Source of the DNA: Chrysophaeum taylorii
Lineage: Eukaryota > Sar > Pelagophyceae > Pelagomonadales > Pelagomonadaceae
Assembly (NCBI GenBank): GCA_029834535.1
Contig: JAQMWT010000140.1
Coordinates: 24,136 to 88,135 of the forward strand
Length of the DNA: 64,000 nucleotides
Reading direction: 5' to 3'
Positions 28,350 through 36,764 of the stretch are shown in pieces. The translations under genes and the position numbers were made by a program. Each line of letters begins with the position of its first letter. Position 1 is the first letter of the stretch. The notes under the pieces were generated by a model. It saw nothing but the letters and a program-made list of their open reading frames with translations. It was not told where the DNA came from and ran no database searches.

Positions 28350-31319
28350 ATGATGATGAACTCTGAAGAGAAGCTCGCGAAGGTGGTCGTGGGAAAGCTC
28401 GTGGAGCGTGGGGGCTCGCTGCGGCTCGTGACGAAGCGGTGCTTCCAGCGATTCGACGTTGATGGGTCGGGATCGCTGGCCATCGAGGACGTCGCGCGAT
28501 GCTTGGAGGACTTGCTGCCAGGCGTGGATAAATCGGATGTTCAAAGACTTGCCGAAAGGCTCGGCGGGGACGTGAGCCAGATTGCCGACACCTTGGAGAC
28601 CCTCCACGCGACCGGAGGAGGAGGACTCCCGGCGGCGTCGCGGCCCGATTCGAGCTTCGAGCACAGGCTGGAGGTATTGTTGGCCAAAGTTTCGGCGCGC
28701 GTCGCGACGCTGGCGACCGAGGCCCACGCGCGACTGCCCGCGTCGAGGCGACTCCCCGCGCGCAAGAACCAGCTGATTCGGGAGCTCGGACTCCGCGAAA
28801 TCAGGAACGCGTTTTCGCAGGACCGCCTGACGCCGGCGCAGATGGGTGCCGCGCTCGACCGATTCAGGCCACCCGGCCAACCGGCGCTCCTCGCGACGAG
28901 CGCCGACATCGCGCGGCTGTGGGAGATGTGCGACCACGGCGACCCCGAGGCCTTTGTTCGGCTCTTTCATGACGTGGACTTTGGGGGCCATCACTGCGAC
29001 AAGCCCGGAGAGGTAAGACTGAGGTACAAGCAGTCTCGGACGCTCGCGGCGCCGCCGGCGGGATGGCGGCGGCGGGAGCTCGCGCGGGCCGTCGGGAGGT
29101 CGTTTAGATTGCCGAAAAAGGGCCTCGAAATAGAGCACGTCTTCGGGTACTCGAGCTTGAGCGGCCCAAACTTGATGGCGAGCGGCGAGAGAATCGTGTA
29201 CGCGGCGGCCGGCGTCGCCGTCGTGCAGCAGCGGAGGGGCTGCCAGCAGCAGCAGCACTATTTTCGGGGCCACGACGACGACGTGGCGTGCATCGCCGTC
29301 GACGCGGAAGGCCTCCTCGGCGCCACGGGCCAGGTCCAGTCCGGGGATGCCGCCCCCTACGCGTGCGTCTGGTCGGTGACCGACGGCCTCGAACTGAGGC
29401 GTTTTTCTGGTGATTTCCAGCGCCTCGTGTGTTGTCTCTGCTTCTTTAGGGACGCCTCGCACCTGTGCGCTGTGAGCGGCGACGACCGCCACACGCTCTA
29501 CGTCTACGACCTGCGAAACCTCGAATCTAACAAGCCCGTCATCGCGGCGCCCTGCAAGTCGGGCGTCAAGCCGCCCGCCGTCACCGTCTTGGCGGCCGCG
29601 CCCGAGCGTGTCTGCGCCCGCCTGGGTGTCCAGCACCTGATCGTCTCGGCGGGGATCGGCCACCTCGCTTTTTGGCGAATAGAGGACGAAATGCCCCGCT
29701 TCGTGCGCCGCCTCCCGACCTACGGCGCCCGCCGCGCCCCCGACGCCACGCGATGCGTCGGGTTTTTGGACGACGCCGTCGCGACGGGGGGCTCGGACGG
29801 CCGAGTCTACGTGTGGCGCGACGCGGCGATTTCCCTGACTTTCCAGGCGCACAAGGGCCCGTGCCGCGCGATTGTTTTCAACAACAACAACAACAACAAC
29901 CAAAGAAGGATGTTGTTGTTCACGGGCGGCGCCGACGGCGTCATCAGGTGCTGGGCGCGCGACGGCGCCAACAAGAAGAAGTACGAGCTCGTCGCCGCCC
30001 ACCGGCCCTCCAGCCCCCATGCCCCCACCAAACAAGACCAAGACCAAGACCAAGACCAAGACGACGAGTGGCCGGCCGAGAAGACGCTCGAGCCGCCGCC
30101 GCCGCCGCGACCCCACGTGATGAAGAAACTTCAAGCCTACCAGCGCGCCGCCGTGCTGCAGAAGGTGGCAAAAAAGGAGCAGTGGTCCACGTTCGAGAGC
30201 TTGAGACGCACCGGCGACCGCGGGGTCGTCGACCTCGCGATCTATCCGGACGGAAGAGTTGTCGCGGGATTGGGGTTTGGGACGATCGCGCGCGTCGACG
30301 TCGAGAAGAAACGAGAAACTATTATCCAACGGTCCCACCACGCGACGACATCCGATATCGAGGCCCACCCCGTCGACCCAAACGTGTGCGCGACCGTCGG
30401 TCTCGACTGTCTGCTGTGCGTCTGGAACGTCGAGACCCGCGAATTGGTCGAAAGCGCGTCCCTTCCCGCGCCCGGGTCGAGCGTCGCCATCCGCGCGGGA
30501 ATTCAGACACTCCCGGACCATTACGCCGTCGGCCTGGGCACCGGCGCCATCAACCTCCGAGCAGCCGATGACGTGAAGTGTTCAGTGCTCGAAAGATCTG
30601 TGTCGCGCCAACCAATTCAAAAAGTCCGCTACGACAAGACTGGCCGGTTGCTCGCGGTGGGCTCGCACGACACCACGATCTACCTTCTGGACGCCAGCAC
30701 CCCCGACTATTCGCTTCTCCGGCGATTCAAGGGCCACTCGAGCACCGTGATGCATCTCGATTTTTCCGAAGATTCGAAGGTCCTTCAGAGTTCGTGCGCC
30801 GGCTACGAGATCTTGTACTGGGACCTCGAACGCGGACGGATGCTGACCCACGATAACGTCGACTCGGAGACCCGCTGGCACACCTGGACCCTGACCCTCG
30901 GCTTTCCGGTGATGGGCATCTTCAAGAAGGACTCGGACGGCACCGACGTCAACGTCGCGCACCGGTCGAACGACTTGATCGTGACCGGCGACGACTCGGG
31001 CTACGTCAATCTCTACAACGCACCCGTCGTCTGCCGCCACGCCGCGCACATCCAGTATTCGGGACACTCCTCGCATTGCGTCGGCGCTCGCTTCTTGAAG
31101 GACTCGAGACGTATCGTCACGACGGGCGGCCGCGACGCTTCCGTCTTCGTCTGGAGACTCGTCGACCGTTCGTCCAGCAACGTGTCTCCCCCCGGCGAGA
31201 TGGCCCTGGTCCCCCCCGCGCCGAGACCCGCCTGGATCGCAGGCTGCGATCTCACCTCGGACGACCGCACAATTACATCACCCCAAAAGCACCGCAAAAC
31301 ACCAGAGGCGTGGACCTAG
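28350..31319 (+). CDS. EF-hand plus EML-type WD40 protein
   Basis: 989 aa from ATG 28350. Residues 30-60 hold an EF-hand (FDVDGSGSLAIED). The section around 260-340 matches the HELP/EML start: GLEIEHVFGYSSLSGPNLM, then GERIVYAAAGVAVV, HYFRGHDDDVACIAV and LLGATGQVQSGD. About ten or more WD repeats follow in two propellers, ending near residue 970 (RIVTTGGRDASVFVWRL). EML proteins bind microtubules; forms with N-terminal EF-hands and double propellers are known from protists and flagellates. A role in the cytoskeleton or axoneme is inferred. Low-complexity insertions (poly-Asn at about 29880-29900, DQDQDQ at 30040) interrupt the second half. The copia LTR lies just upstream. Confidence 0.85.
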   Translation: MMMNSEEKLAKVVVGKLVERGGSLRLVTKRCFQRFDVDGSGSLAIEDVARCLEDLLPGVDKSDVQRLAERLGGDVSQIADTLETLHATGGGGLPAASRPDSSFEHRLEVLLAKVSARVATLATEAHARLPASRRLPARKNQLIRELGLREIRNAFSQDRLTPAQMGAALDRFRPPGQPALLATSADIARLWEMCDHGDPEAFVRLFHDVDFGGHHCDKPGEVRLRYKQSRTLAAPPAGWRRRELARAVGRSFRLPKKGLEIEHVFGYSSLSGPNLMASGERIVYAAAGVAVVQQRRGCQQQQHYFRGHDDDVACIAVDAEGLLGATGQVQSGDAAPYACVWSVTDGLELRRFSGDFQRLVCCLCFFRDASHLCAVSGDDRHTLYVYDLRNLESNKPVIAAPCKSGVKPPAVTVLAAAPERVCARLGVQHLIVSAGIGHLAFWRIEDEMPRFVRRLPTYGARRAPDATRCVGFLDDAVATGGSDGRVYVWRDAAISLTFQAHKGPCRAIVFNNNNNNNQRRMLLFTGGADGVIRCWARDGANKKKYELVAAHRPSSPHAPTKQDQDQDQDQDDEWPAEKTLEPPPPPRPHVMKKLQAYQRAAVLQKVAKKEQWSTFESLRRTGDRGVVDLAIYPDGRVVAGLGFGTIARVDVEKKRETIIQRSHHATTSDIEAHPVDPNVCATVGLDCLLCVWNVETRELVESASLPAPGSSVAIRAGIQTLPDHYAVGLGTGAINLRAADDVKCSVLERSVSRQPIQKVRYDKTGRLLAVGSHDTTIYLLDASTPDYSLLRRFKGHSSTVMHLDFSEDSKVLQSSCAGYEILYWDLERGRMLTHDNVDSETRWHTWTLTLGFPVMGIFKKDSDGTDVNVAHRSNDLIVTGDDSGYVNLYNAPVVCRHAAHIQYSGHSSHCVGARFLKDSRRIVTTGGRDASVFVWRLVDRSSSNVSPPGEMALVPPAPRPAWIAGCDLTSDDRTITSPQKHRKTPEAWT

Positions 31320-31436
31320 TAGCTCATTATTATCTTCTTGGGTTTTTGGTCGTCGAGCACGGCGTTCTGGGAGATGACGAGGAGCCTCTCAAGGTCGAGG
31401 GGGGCGGAATCTCAAGAACTTGGTTGTTTCTTCATT

Positions 31437-32261
31437 TCACTTCGCATGCGATGGAAGGCGAGTACGTCTTTTCGTAAAATCGAGGAGGATCACCACGCCA
31501 GCAAGGGCCGCGCAAACAAAGTTCTTCCGACGATTCGGCTCCGCGCCAAAGCGATCGCGCAACCACGCGGAGGAGAGGGAGCACGTTGGATTTGGATTCG
31601 ATTCCAACACGAAAATCGCGAAGAGTGCGGAGAAAAAGGGATCTTCAAACCCGTAGCTCCTCTCGACGAAAATCCCGAGGAATGTTGTTCCCCAGAGAAG
31701 CGAGGCCTCGCCAGGGATATAGCCCGAGAGCCCCTCGACGTAATGGAAGGTAAGGATCGCGACTTCGTGCAAGACGGCCGAAAAGACGAAGACGGACGCG
31801 GCAGCGCGCGTCGCCCCGAACCGCTTCCGCACCGGATCGAAAATCTCGCGTCGGATCGGCTTTTGGAACAGCGGATTCCAGGCTCGCCACCAGTTCTGCA
31901 CGCTTGTCAGATCGAGGCGGAAGCCGTGCCCGCCGGCGCTTACGCGGCCCGTCAGGAGCCAATTCTCCGCGTTGAACGCGGGGTACATTATGAGGTGAAG
32001 CGTGGCATACGACACGAGGACGTGAAACATCGTGTACTGAGCGAGGGTACGGAGGACATCGGAGGGCAGCCAGTGGATCGCGGCGAACCACGCAGCAGAC
32101 ACCAGGTACCGCCGGAAGATGATTGGTTCTCTCGCGAATTTTCCACTAAATATCCTAATCGACCACGACCCCCGAAACCAACGGCCGACGACCATAAGCA
32201 GCAAGACGTACCAACATTGGACACACACCACGTAGCACGGGAGGCTCGTGCGGAGCCTCAT
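31437..32261 (-). CDS. Wax-synthase-like membrane O-acyltransferase
   Basis: 274 aa, mostly hydrophobic with about six to eight membrane segments. The sequence WWRAWNPLFQKPIRREIFDP followed by SAVLHEVAIL matches the plant wax synthase/MBOAT_2 pattern (W-x-x-W-N, P-x-R, then the S-x-x-x-H-E active-site His). These ER enzymes acylate fatty alcohols or sterols to make wax or steryl esters. Length is somewhat below the plant enzymes (about 340 aa), so an upstream exon may be missing or the N-terminus is short. It converges tail-to-tail with the EML gene (117 bp apart). Confidence 0.75.
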   Translation of the reverse strand: MRLRTSLPCYVVCVQCWYVLLLMVVGRWFRGSWSIRIFSGKFAREPIIFRRYLVSAAWFAAIHWLPSDVLRTLAQYTMFHVLVSYATLHLIMYPAFNAENWLLTGRVSAGGHGFRLDLTSVQNWWRAWNPLFQKPIRREIFDPVRKRFGATRAAASVFVFSAVLHEVAILTFHYVEGLSGYIPGEASLLWGTTFLGIFVERSYGFEDPFFSALFAIFVLESNPNPTCSLSSAWLRDRFGAEPNRRKNFVCAALAGVVILLDFTKRRTRLPSHAK

Positions 32262-32592
32262 CTTCCACTATGCAACAAGGAGACCAAGCACCGGTATCCC
32301 TGCTTGCTTTTTTTTTCGAGGTAATTCAAAATGTTCTTCTCTCTCTCGATTTGTAGTAGTACATAATAAGTCTCGTCCTAATGTACAACAACAACCGTCC
32401 GTGGGGGAGTGCATACATTTACCGTCGTCAATAATGTATGTTCACACCGGAATGTAATATAATTTTCATAATAATAATAATAATTAATAACTGCACGCAC
32501 TCTATCATCCGAGATCGTAGTACCCCCATTGAAGTCGCACACCTAGAACACATCGTCATATCCTCGGCGGCGGCGGGATTCATTCGCAAAAA
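32262..32592. other. Intergenic region, no gene seen
   Basis: AT-rich with an ATA/AATA microsatellite at 32467-32488 and an imperfect inverted repeat around ACATTTACCGTCGTCAATAATGT (split: ACATT 32410s, AATGT 32430s). It lies between two minus-strand genes. Confidence 0.4.
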
Positions 32593-33888
32593 TCAGTGGA
32601 CTTCCTTGTGGCGGCGAGAGGTCGAAATATTGGCCCAGCGGGCGAGCATGCGCCAGACAGCTCTCGGACTGCCTCCTCGGTGCTTGGCGTTTGGCGCGGC
32701 AACTCTCGTTGCCGCGGCTGCTGCTAAAACGCCGAAGATAGAGAGGAGGAGCGTCGGCGGCGAAACCCCCCAGAGGATGGTCCACGTGGCCGCGAGGAAG
32801 AGAGGCACGAGCCCAAGGACAGAGAGGGGCACGTTGATGTTTTTTCCGAGCGCGGCGCCGAACAGGATAGACGCGGGAAAGGCCCAAAGTACCAAGAAGA
32901 GTCTCGACCAGGCAACCGTCCAGCGCGCGTGCGTGGCTTCGGTGGCCACCATGACGTCCGGGGCATGGCGGCCAGCGTGGGCGATACCGTCGTCCAGCGG
33001 AAGCGGCCCGAGGACCGAGAGCTCGCCGGGGTCCTGGACTCGGTAGCTTATCCTGATGTCGCCCGCCGCGCAGCTCGGGACGAGGTCCCCGAATTGCCAA
33101 TCGAGGAGAGAGCCCTCGAGATACTGCACGAAGAGGCGCGTCAGCCTCTCTGCGGTGGATTGCTGGTAAGCCTTGAAGAAGTAGCCGTTTCCAGCGTAGA
33201 CGAAGCCCGAACCCCGCCTCTCGACGAGAGCGCCGAGGGGTTCGAATCTGATGCTTCGCGGCCATCGGACGTACCTGGGATCCACGCCCCCGAGGGTCCA
33301 GGAGACGTCGCGCCACTTTGCCCGCAAGTTCGCAAGGACGCGGCCGAGCAAGATTCCGTCGACGCGGACAGTTCCGAGAATTTTCTTCGACGGAAAGGGA
33401 TCGTATTGTGGATTGTGGTGCGACCCCGGCTGGTCGAAGAAGAGCGATGGCACGCGGTACGGGAGCCAGGACTTGAGGTAGGAAATGCGCGTGACGCAGT
33501 TGCAGTCGTAAGGTTTTTGGCCGTCCTTCTCGCATCTGTCGCACGACGTAGTTCTCATCTCCTGCCACTGGCAGTACTCGGTCCGTCGCTCCAAGGTTGC
33601 CGCAGCGACTCGAACCCCGAACGGCTCGTCAAATACCATCGCCTCCGCTTGGCCCTGGACGTGCACGATGTCGCCGTCTTTGGCTTCATAAACCGGGACA
33701 ACAATCTTTCGTGTCAAAAGATTTTCGAGCTCGAGGATGCGGGACCGGTGCGATATTTCCATCGCGACGACCACGATGGGTACTGCGACGAGCACGATCG
33801 CGATGAGGACGGCGGCGCAGACGCCGCCATCGTTGGGGGCGGCGGACCTGTACGCCCGCCCAAGACGAACTGTCGTCGGGAACATCAT
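32593..33888 (-). CDS. TMEM43 (LUMA) family membrane protein
   Basis: 431 aa from ATG 33888. The frame is open to an earlier ATG at 33999, but that would overlap the divergent gene and adds only an Asp homopolymer encoded by an ATC repeat, so the internal start is preferred. There is one N-terminal membrane helix (about 24-44), a large lumenal part with RRTEYCQWQE and GDIRISYRV, both hallmarks of TMEM43 (DUF1625), and three or more C-terminal helices (about 320-400). In animals the protein sits in the ER and inner nuclear membrane and interacts with lamins and emerin; protist roles are unknown. A CxxC-x-C cluster (CDRCEKDG, CNCV) at about 96-110 is unusual. Confidence 0.85.
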   Translation of the reverse strand: MMFPTTVRLGRAYRSAAPNDGGVCAAVLIAIVLVAVPIVVVAMEISHRSRILELENLLTRKIVVPVYEAKDGDIVHVQGQAEAMVFDEPFGVRVAAATLERRTEYCQWQEMRTTSCDRCEKDGQKPYDCNCVTRISYLKSWLPYRVPSLFFDQPGSHHNPQYDPFPSKKILGTVRVDGILLGRVLANLRAKWRDVSWTLGGVDPRYVRWPRSIRFEPLGALVERRGSGFVYAGNGYFFKAYQQSTAERLTRLFVQYLEGSLLDWQFGDLVPSCAAGDIRISYRVQDPGELSVLGPLPLDDGIAHAGRHAPDVMVATEATHARWTVAWSRLFLVLWAFPASILFGAALGKNINVPLSVLGLVPLFLAATWTILWGVSPPTLLLSIFGVLAAAAATRVAAPNAKHRGGSPRAVWRMLARWANISTSRRHKEVH

Positions 33889-33965
33889 CTCGATAGGGTA
33901 AGGATGATAGGAGGAAGATACCGTATCATCATCATCATCATCATCATCATCAGAAAGTCCTAACG

Positions 33966-35135
33966 ATGACGAGTGTTGATCTGCCGCGCGAGGCGACATG
34001 GGGGTCGACGATCCAGAAGTACGATGCCGACCGGCGCACGGCGTGCTGGGGTTCGGGAGCCATGCCCCCGAAGGATCGTCGCGTGAGCCACTTCGAGAAG
34101 CGCACGAGTCTCAATCCATTGCTTGGTTTTCACTTTGACCGAACGAACGAGGAGCGCGCGCGAGACGCCGAGGCGGCCTCCGTGGCGGCTCGAGTCGCGG
34201 CGGCACGGACAAAACAGAGTGCCTTCGACATCGTCACCCACCGGCACCGCCGGCAACTGGCCCCCCCCAAAGCAGCAGCAGCAGCAGCAGCAGGAGGAGC
34301 AGCTCTGGCGTCGGCGAGATGGCGCACCACGGCGTCGCGGAACATCATATCTCACGCTGCCGAGCCCACCAAGCCGTCGGGTCACGCCGCGAGGCTCGGC
34401 GAGGGCATCGCGCCGCACTCGTGGCACCGGCGGGACTACGACATCGTCTCGAACAAGTACGGCGACGAGCGCCGGCGCCGCGAGGACGCGATCAAGGCGC
34501 GCCACGACGCCGAGCGCAAGTTTTGGAAGACCCACGACTACGACCCCCTCGTTGGACGGTACTACGACCCGGCTAAGGAGGCCGAATTTTCGCGGCAGCG
34601 CGACGCGTTCTCCGCGATCGCGGGATCGTCGGCCCTCGCCCGCCTCCCCCCGGCGGTCCAGTATTCCGAGGGCAAGGCCTACGATATCCTGAGCCACGCG
34701 GTCAAGGACCAAGCCAAGGTCGCGATCGCCGCGGGCGTCGGGAACCGCGCTGTTGCTGGGAAGAAAAACCCAACCGTCGAGCGCGCGGTCAAGGCCGAGG
34801 TCGAGGCTAGGGACGCGCGCGACCAAAATCGCGCGCTCGCGCGCCTTGCCAAGACAGTCCACCTCCGCGAGAGGGAGGCGGGCCGCCACCACGGCTATGA
34901 CGTCCTCACCGGCATCTCCCACCACGCGCGTCCCGTCCCGCCCCTCGCCGTGCCGCGACCCAAGTCCAACCTCGACCAGCTCAAGCACAGCGCGGGCTTG
35001 TTGTTGCCCGGTGACCACCACCACCACCACAACAACAACAACAACAACAAGGAGACGGGCGAACCGGCGACTTCTTCGTCTCGGAAGCGTTTTGTCCCGG
35101 CGCTCAACCTCGAGCAGGTTCCTTCCTTCCTCTGA
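33966..35135 (+). CDS. Uncharacterised protein with repeated YDI(L/V)(S/T) motifs
   Basis: 389 aa from ATG 33966, divergent from TMEM43 with a 77-bp shared promoter region. The sequence has a repeated short motif: AFDIVTH, NIISH, YDIVSNKYG, YDPLVGRYYD, YDILSHAVK and YDVLTGISHH, spaced 25-100 residues with charged helical linkers (DERRRREDAIKARHDAERKF). The spacing and tyrosine-aspartate motifs recall filament- or microtubule-associated proteins of cilia, but I do not recognise a named family. Low-complexity tracts (poly-Ala at about 100-110, poly-His and poly-Asn near 345-360) look like host-specific expansions. Confidence 0.6.
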   Translation: MTSVDLPREATWGSTIQKYDADRRTACWGSGAMPPKDRRVSHFEKRTSLNPLLGFHFDRTNEERARDAEAASVAARVAAARTKQSAFDIVTHRHRRQLAPPKAAAAAAAGGAALASARWRTTASRNIISHAAEPTKPSGHAARLGEGIAPHSWHRRDYDIVSNKYGDERRRREDAIKARHDAERKFWKTHDYDPLVGRYYDPAKEAEFSRQRDAFSAIAGSSALARLPPAVQYSEGKAYDILSHAVKDQAKVAIAAGVGNRAVAGKKNPTVERAVKAEVEARDARDQNRALARLAKTVHLREREAGRHHGYDVLTGISHHARPVPPLAVPRPKSNLDQLKHSAGLLLPGDHHHHHNNNNNNKETGEPATSSSRKRFVPALNLEQVPSFL

Positions 35136-35484
35136 CGACTACTAATAGAGGCCCACTGCACGCGCGGGCGCGGAGTCACGGCGCGCTTTTTTTTCAGACG
35201 AGGGGTGTAGAATGGAGAAATATTGAGGGCGAGTCGGTGATAGTCTGCCGCCGCTATTTTGAGCAGTACCCGATCGTCGTGAGGATGTGAAGAGATGAGA
35301 CTCTACGCGAAGGAACCCCGCGGGGGCGGGCGTTTAGCCAAAAGAGCAGGAGAGCACCGCACGACGTTGTTTATAGGTATCGATCTCGAGAGGAGGCCAC
35401 CTAGGAGCTCTCGAGGTAGAAATGCATGGTCCTTCCTGTCGCGCACACACGCCGCGCCTCTTTCTTCCTTCCCTTCCTAAAAAA
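35136..35484. other. Convergent intergenic gap, no gene seen
   Basis: The 349 bp between two convergent genes contain no open frame with support and a T-run at 35187-35194. Presumably 3' UTRs and termination signals of both genes. Confidence 0.45.
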
Positions 35485-36192
35485 CTATTTCTTCCTAACG
35501 CGAAGCAACCGGCGCGTCATAATCGCGCCCGCGAAGGAGATCGCGAACCAGGTCGCGGCGTAGGCTAGGTGGGTCGCGGGGTCCACGGGAAACTGCTGGA
35601 AGTGCGCGAGGGTCCGGGGTCGCGGAAAGTGGTCGTTTGACGGCGAAATTTGAACCAATAAAATTTCCTCGCAACTCAAAACTCGGGCCAAGAAGTCGCG
35701 CTCTAACCACAGAATGTGATCGCGCGTGTTTTGCGGCGAGAATCGGCGCTTTGGTTCGCCGGGGTCCACGAGCGCGACGAGAGAGACGCGGCCTTTCGGG
35801 GGGGTCGTCTCGACGCGATTGGGGGCCCAGCCGCGATTCACCAAAACTTCCCTCCCGTCCTCGAGTCGACACGCCGTCACGTGGTCGTAACCCATCGGAC
35901 TCGTCGCGAGGCCCTGGACGCCGCTCCCGGGTGCCGACCGGGGCCCCACGCGAACTTCTCGATCCGTCTTGAATTCACCGACAACAGTCACGCGCCGGAA
36001 CGGAGCCGCCGTTGCCGCCGTCAAAGGCACCGGCGCCGCCAAAAGCGACTCGCGTCGCTCTTCGATCAGCCTTTTCTTCCACTCGTAGCGCCGCGCCTGC
36101 CACACGCCCAGCCCGAACGTCCCGCACACCAATGACCCGAACATGCCGGCGCCTAAGGCCTCGCGGCGGCTCAAAGCGGCTTTCAGCAGCAT
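35485..36192 (-). CDS. SURF1: SURF1-like cytochrome c oxidase assembly factor
   Basis: 235 aa from ATG 36192; the frame is open further upstream but without an ATG. The N-terminus (MLLKAALSRREALGAGMFGS) looks like a mitochondrial presequence running into the first membrane helix. Family motifs follow in order: GVWQARRYEWKKRLIEER, then FRRVTVVGEF, VLVNRGWAPN and, at the end, HLAYAATWFAISFAGA as the second membrane helix. SURF1 sits in the inner mitochondrial membrane and helps to insert heme a into COX1. Length agrees with other protist forms. Confidence 0.88.
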   Translation of the reverse strand: MLLKAALSRREALGAGMFGSLVCGTFGLGVWQARRYEWKKRLIEERRESLLAAPVPLTAATAAPFRRVTVVGEFKTDREVRVGPRSAPGSGVQGLATSPMGYDHVTACRLEDGREVLVNRGWAPNRVETTPPKGRVSLVALVDPGEPKRRFSPQNTRDHILWLERDFLARVLSCEEILLVQISPSNDHFPRPRTLAHFQQFPVDPATHLAYAATWFAISFAGAIMTRRLLRVRKK

Positions 36193-36391
36193 CGCGAGGG
36201 TTTTATTAAGGTGGTGAGCCCCTCTCTCGCACACACTTCGTCGGATGTTGTTCCTGGTTCCTTCTTCTCCCAGGCGCGACACGAGGGGCGCCGGGATTAA
36301 TGTAGAACAGAAAAACAAACGGCAGTGTTGGCCGACGACGACCACCACACAAATGTATAATTGTTGTTACGTGGCACAAAAGGGCCAGCCC

Positions 36392-36727
36392 CTAGTCCCG
36401 CGAAGCCTCGACGCGTCGGCGCCAGTTGTCCGGGTCGGGGTCGAAAATGAACTGGGACTCGTCCAAGAAAATCAAGTCGAACAACAAAAAGAAAAAGACC
36501 ATGATCGTCGCCTGCGACGGTCGGTCGGTCGGTTTCGGTTTTTTTTCGTTGGTGAAAAAGGATCGCGAACTCTTCGCTGCTGCTTACGGTCGTCCACTGG
36601 ATCCAGAGAATCTTCGAGGCAAAGGCGAAGAAGGCGAAGAGGATGATGAAGAACGTCAAGAAGACGTGGCGGAAGCTGCGATTGTTGTCTTGATTCCTTA
36701 CGCAGGAGGAAAAGAAGCTCACCCCAT
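36392..36727 (-). CDS. Small two-helix membrane protein, three exons, 70 aa
   Basis: Exons 36727-36723 (ATGGG), 36675-36588 and 36511-36392, with GT-AG introns 36722-36676 (47 nt, GTGAGC...GCAG) and 36587-36513 (75 nt, GTAAGC...GCAG). Splicing gives MGFRHVFLTFFIILFAFFAF, a short loop SKILWIQWTTAT, a second helix IMVFFFLLFDLIFL and a polar tail (DESQFIFDPDPDNWRRRVEA). Three independent splice signals agree with one frame, which supports the model in spite of the 5-nt first exon. The start lies 37 bp downstream of the GlcNAc-transferase stop on the same strand. The family is unknown; size and topology recall small subunits of respiratory or ER complexes. Confidence 0.65.
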
Positions 36728-36764
36728 CGCGGGTTTTTTAGTAAAACACTACTACTACAAACCT

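Noticed and set aside
28323-30521. 732-codon open frame on the minus strand opposite the EML-like gene
   Set aside because: It is a shadow frame produced by GC-rich codon use; the + strand has clear EF-hand, HELP and WD40 motifs.
32929-33963. 344-codon + strand frame opposite the TMEM43 gene
   Set aside because: No motif and biased composition; TMEM43 hallmarks are on the other strand.
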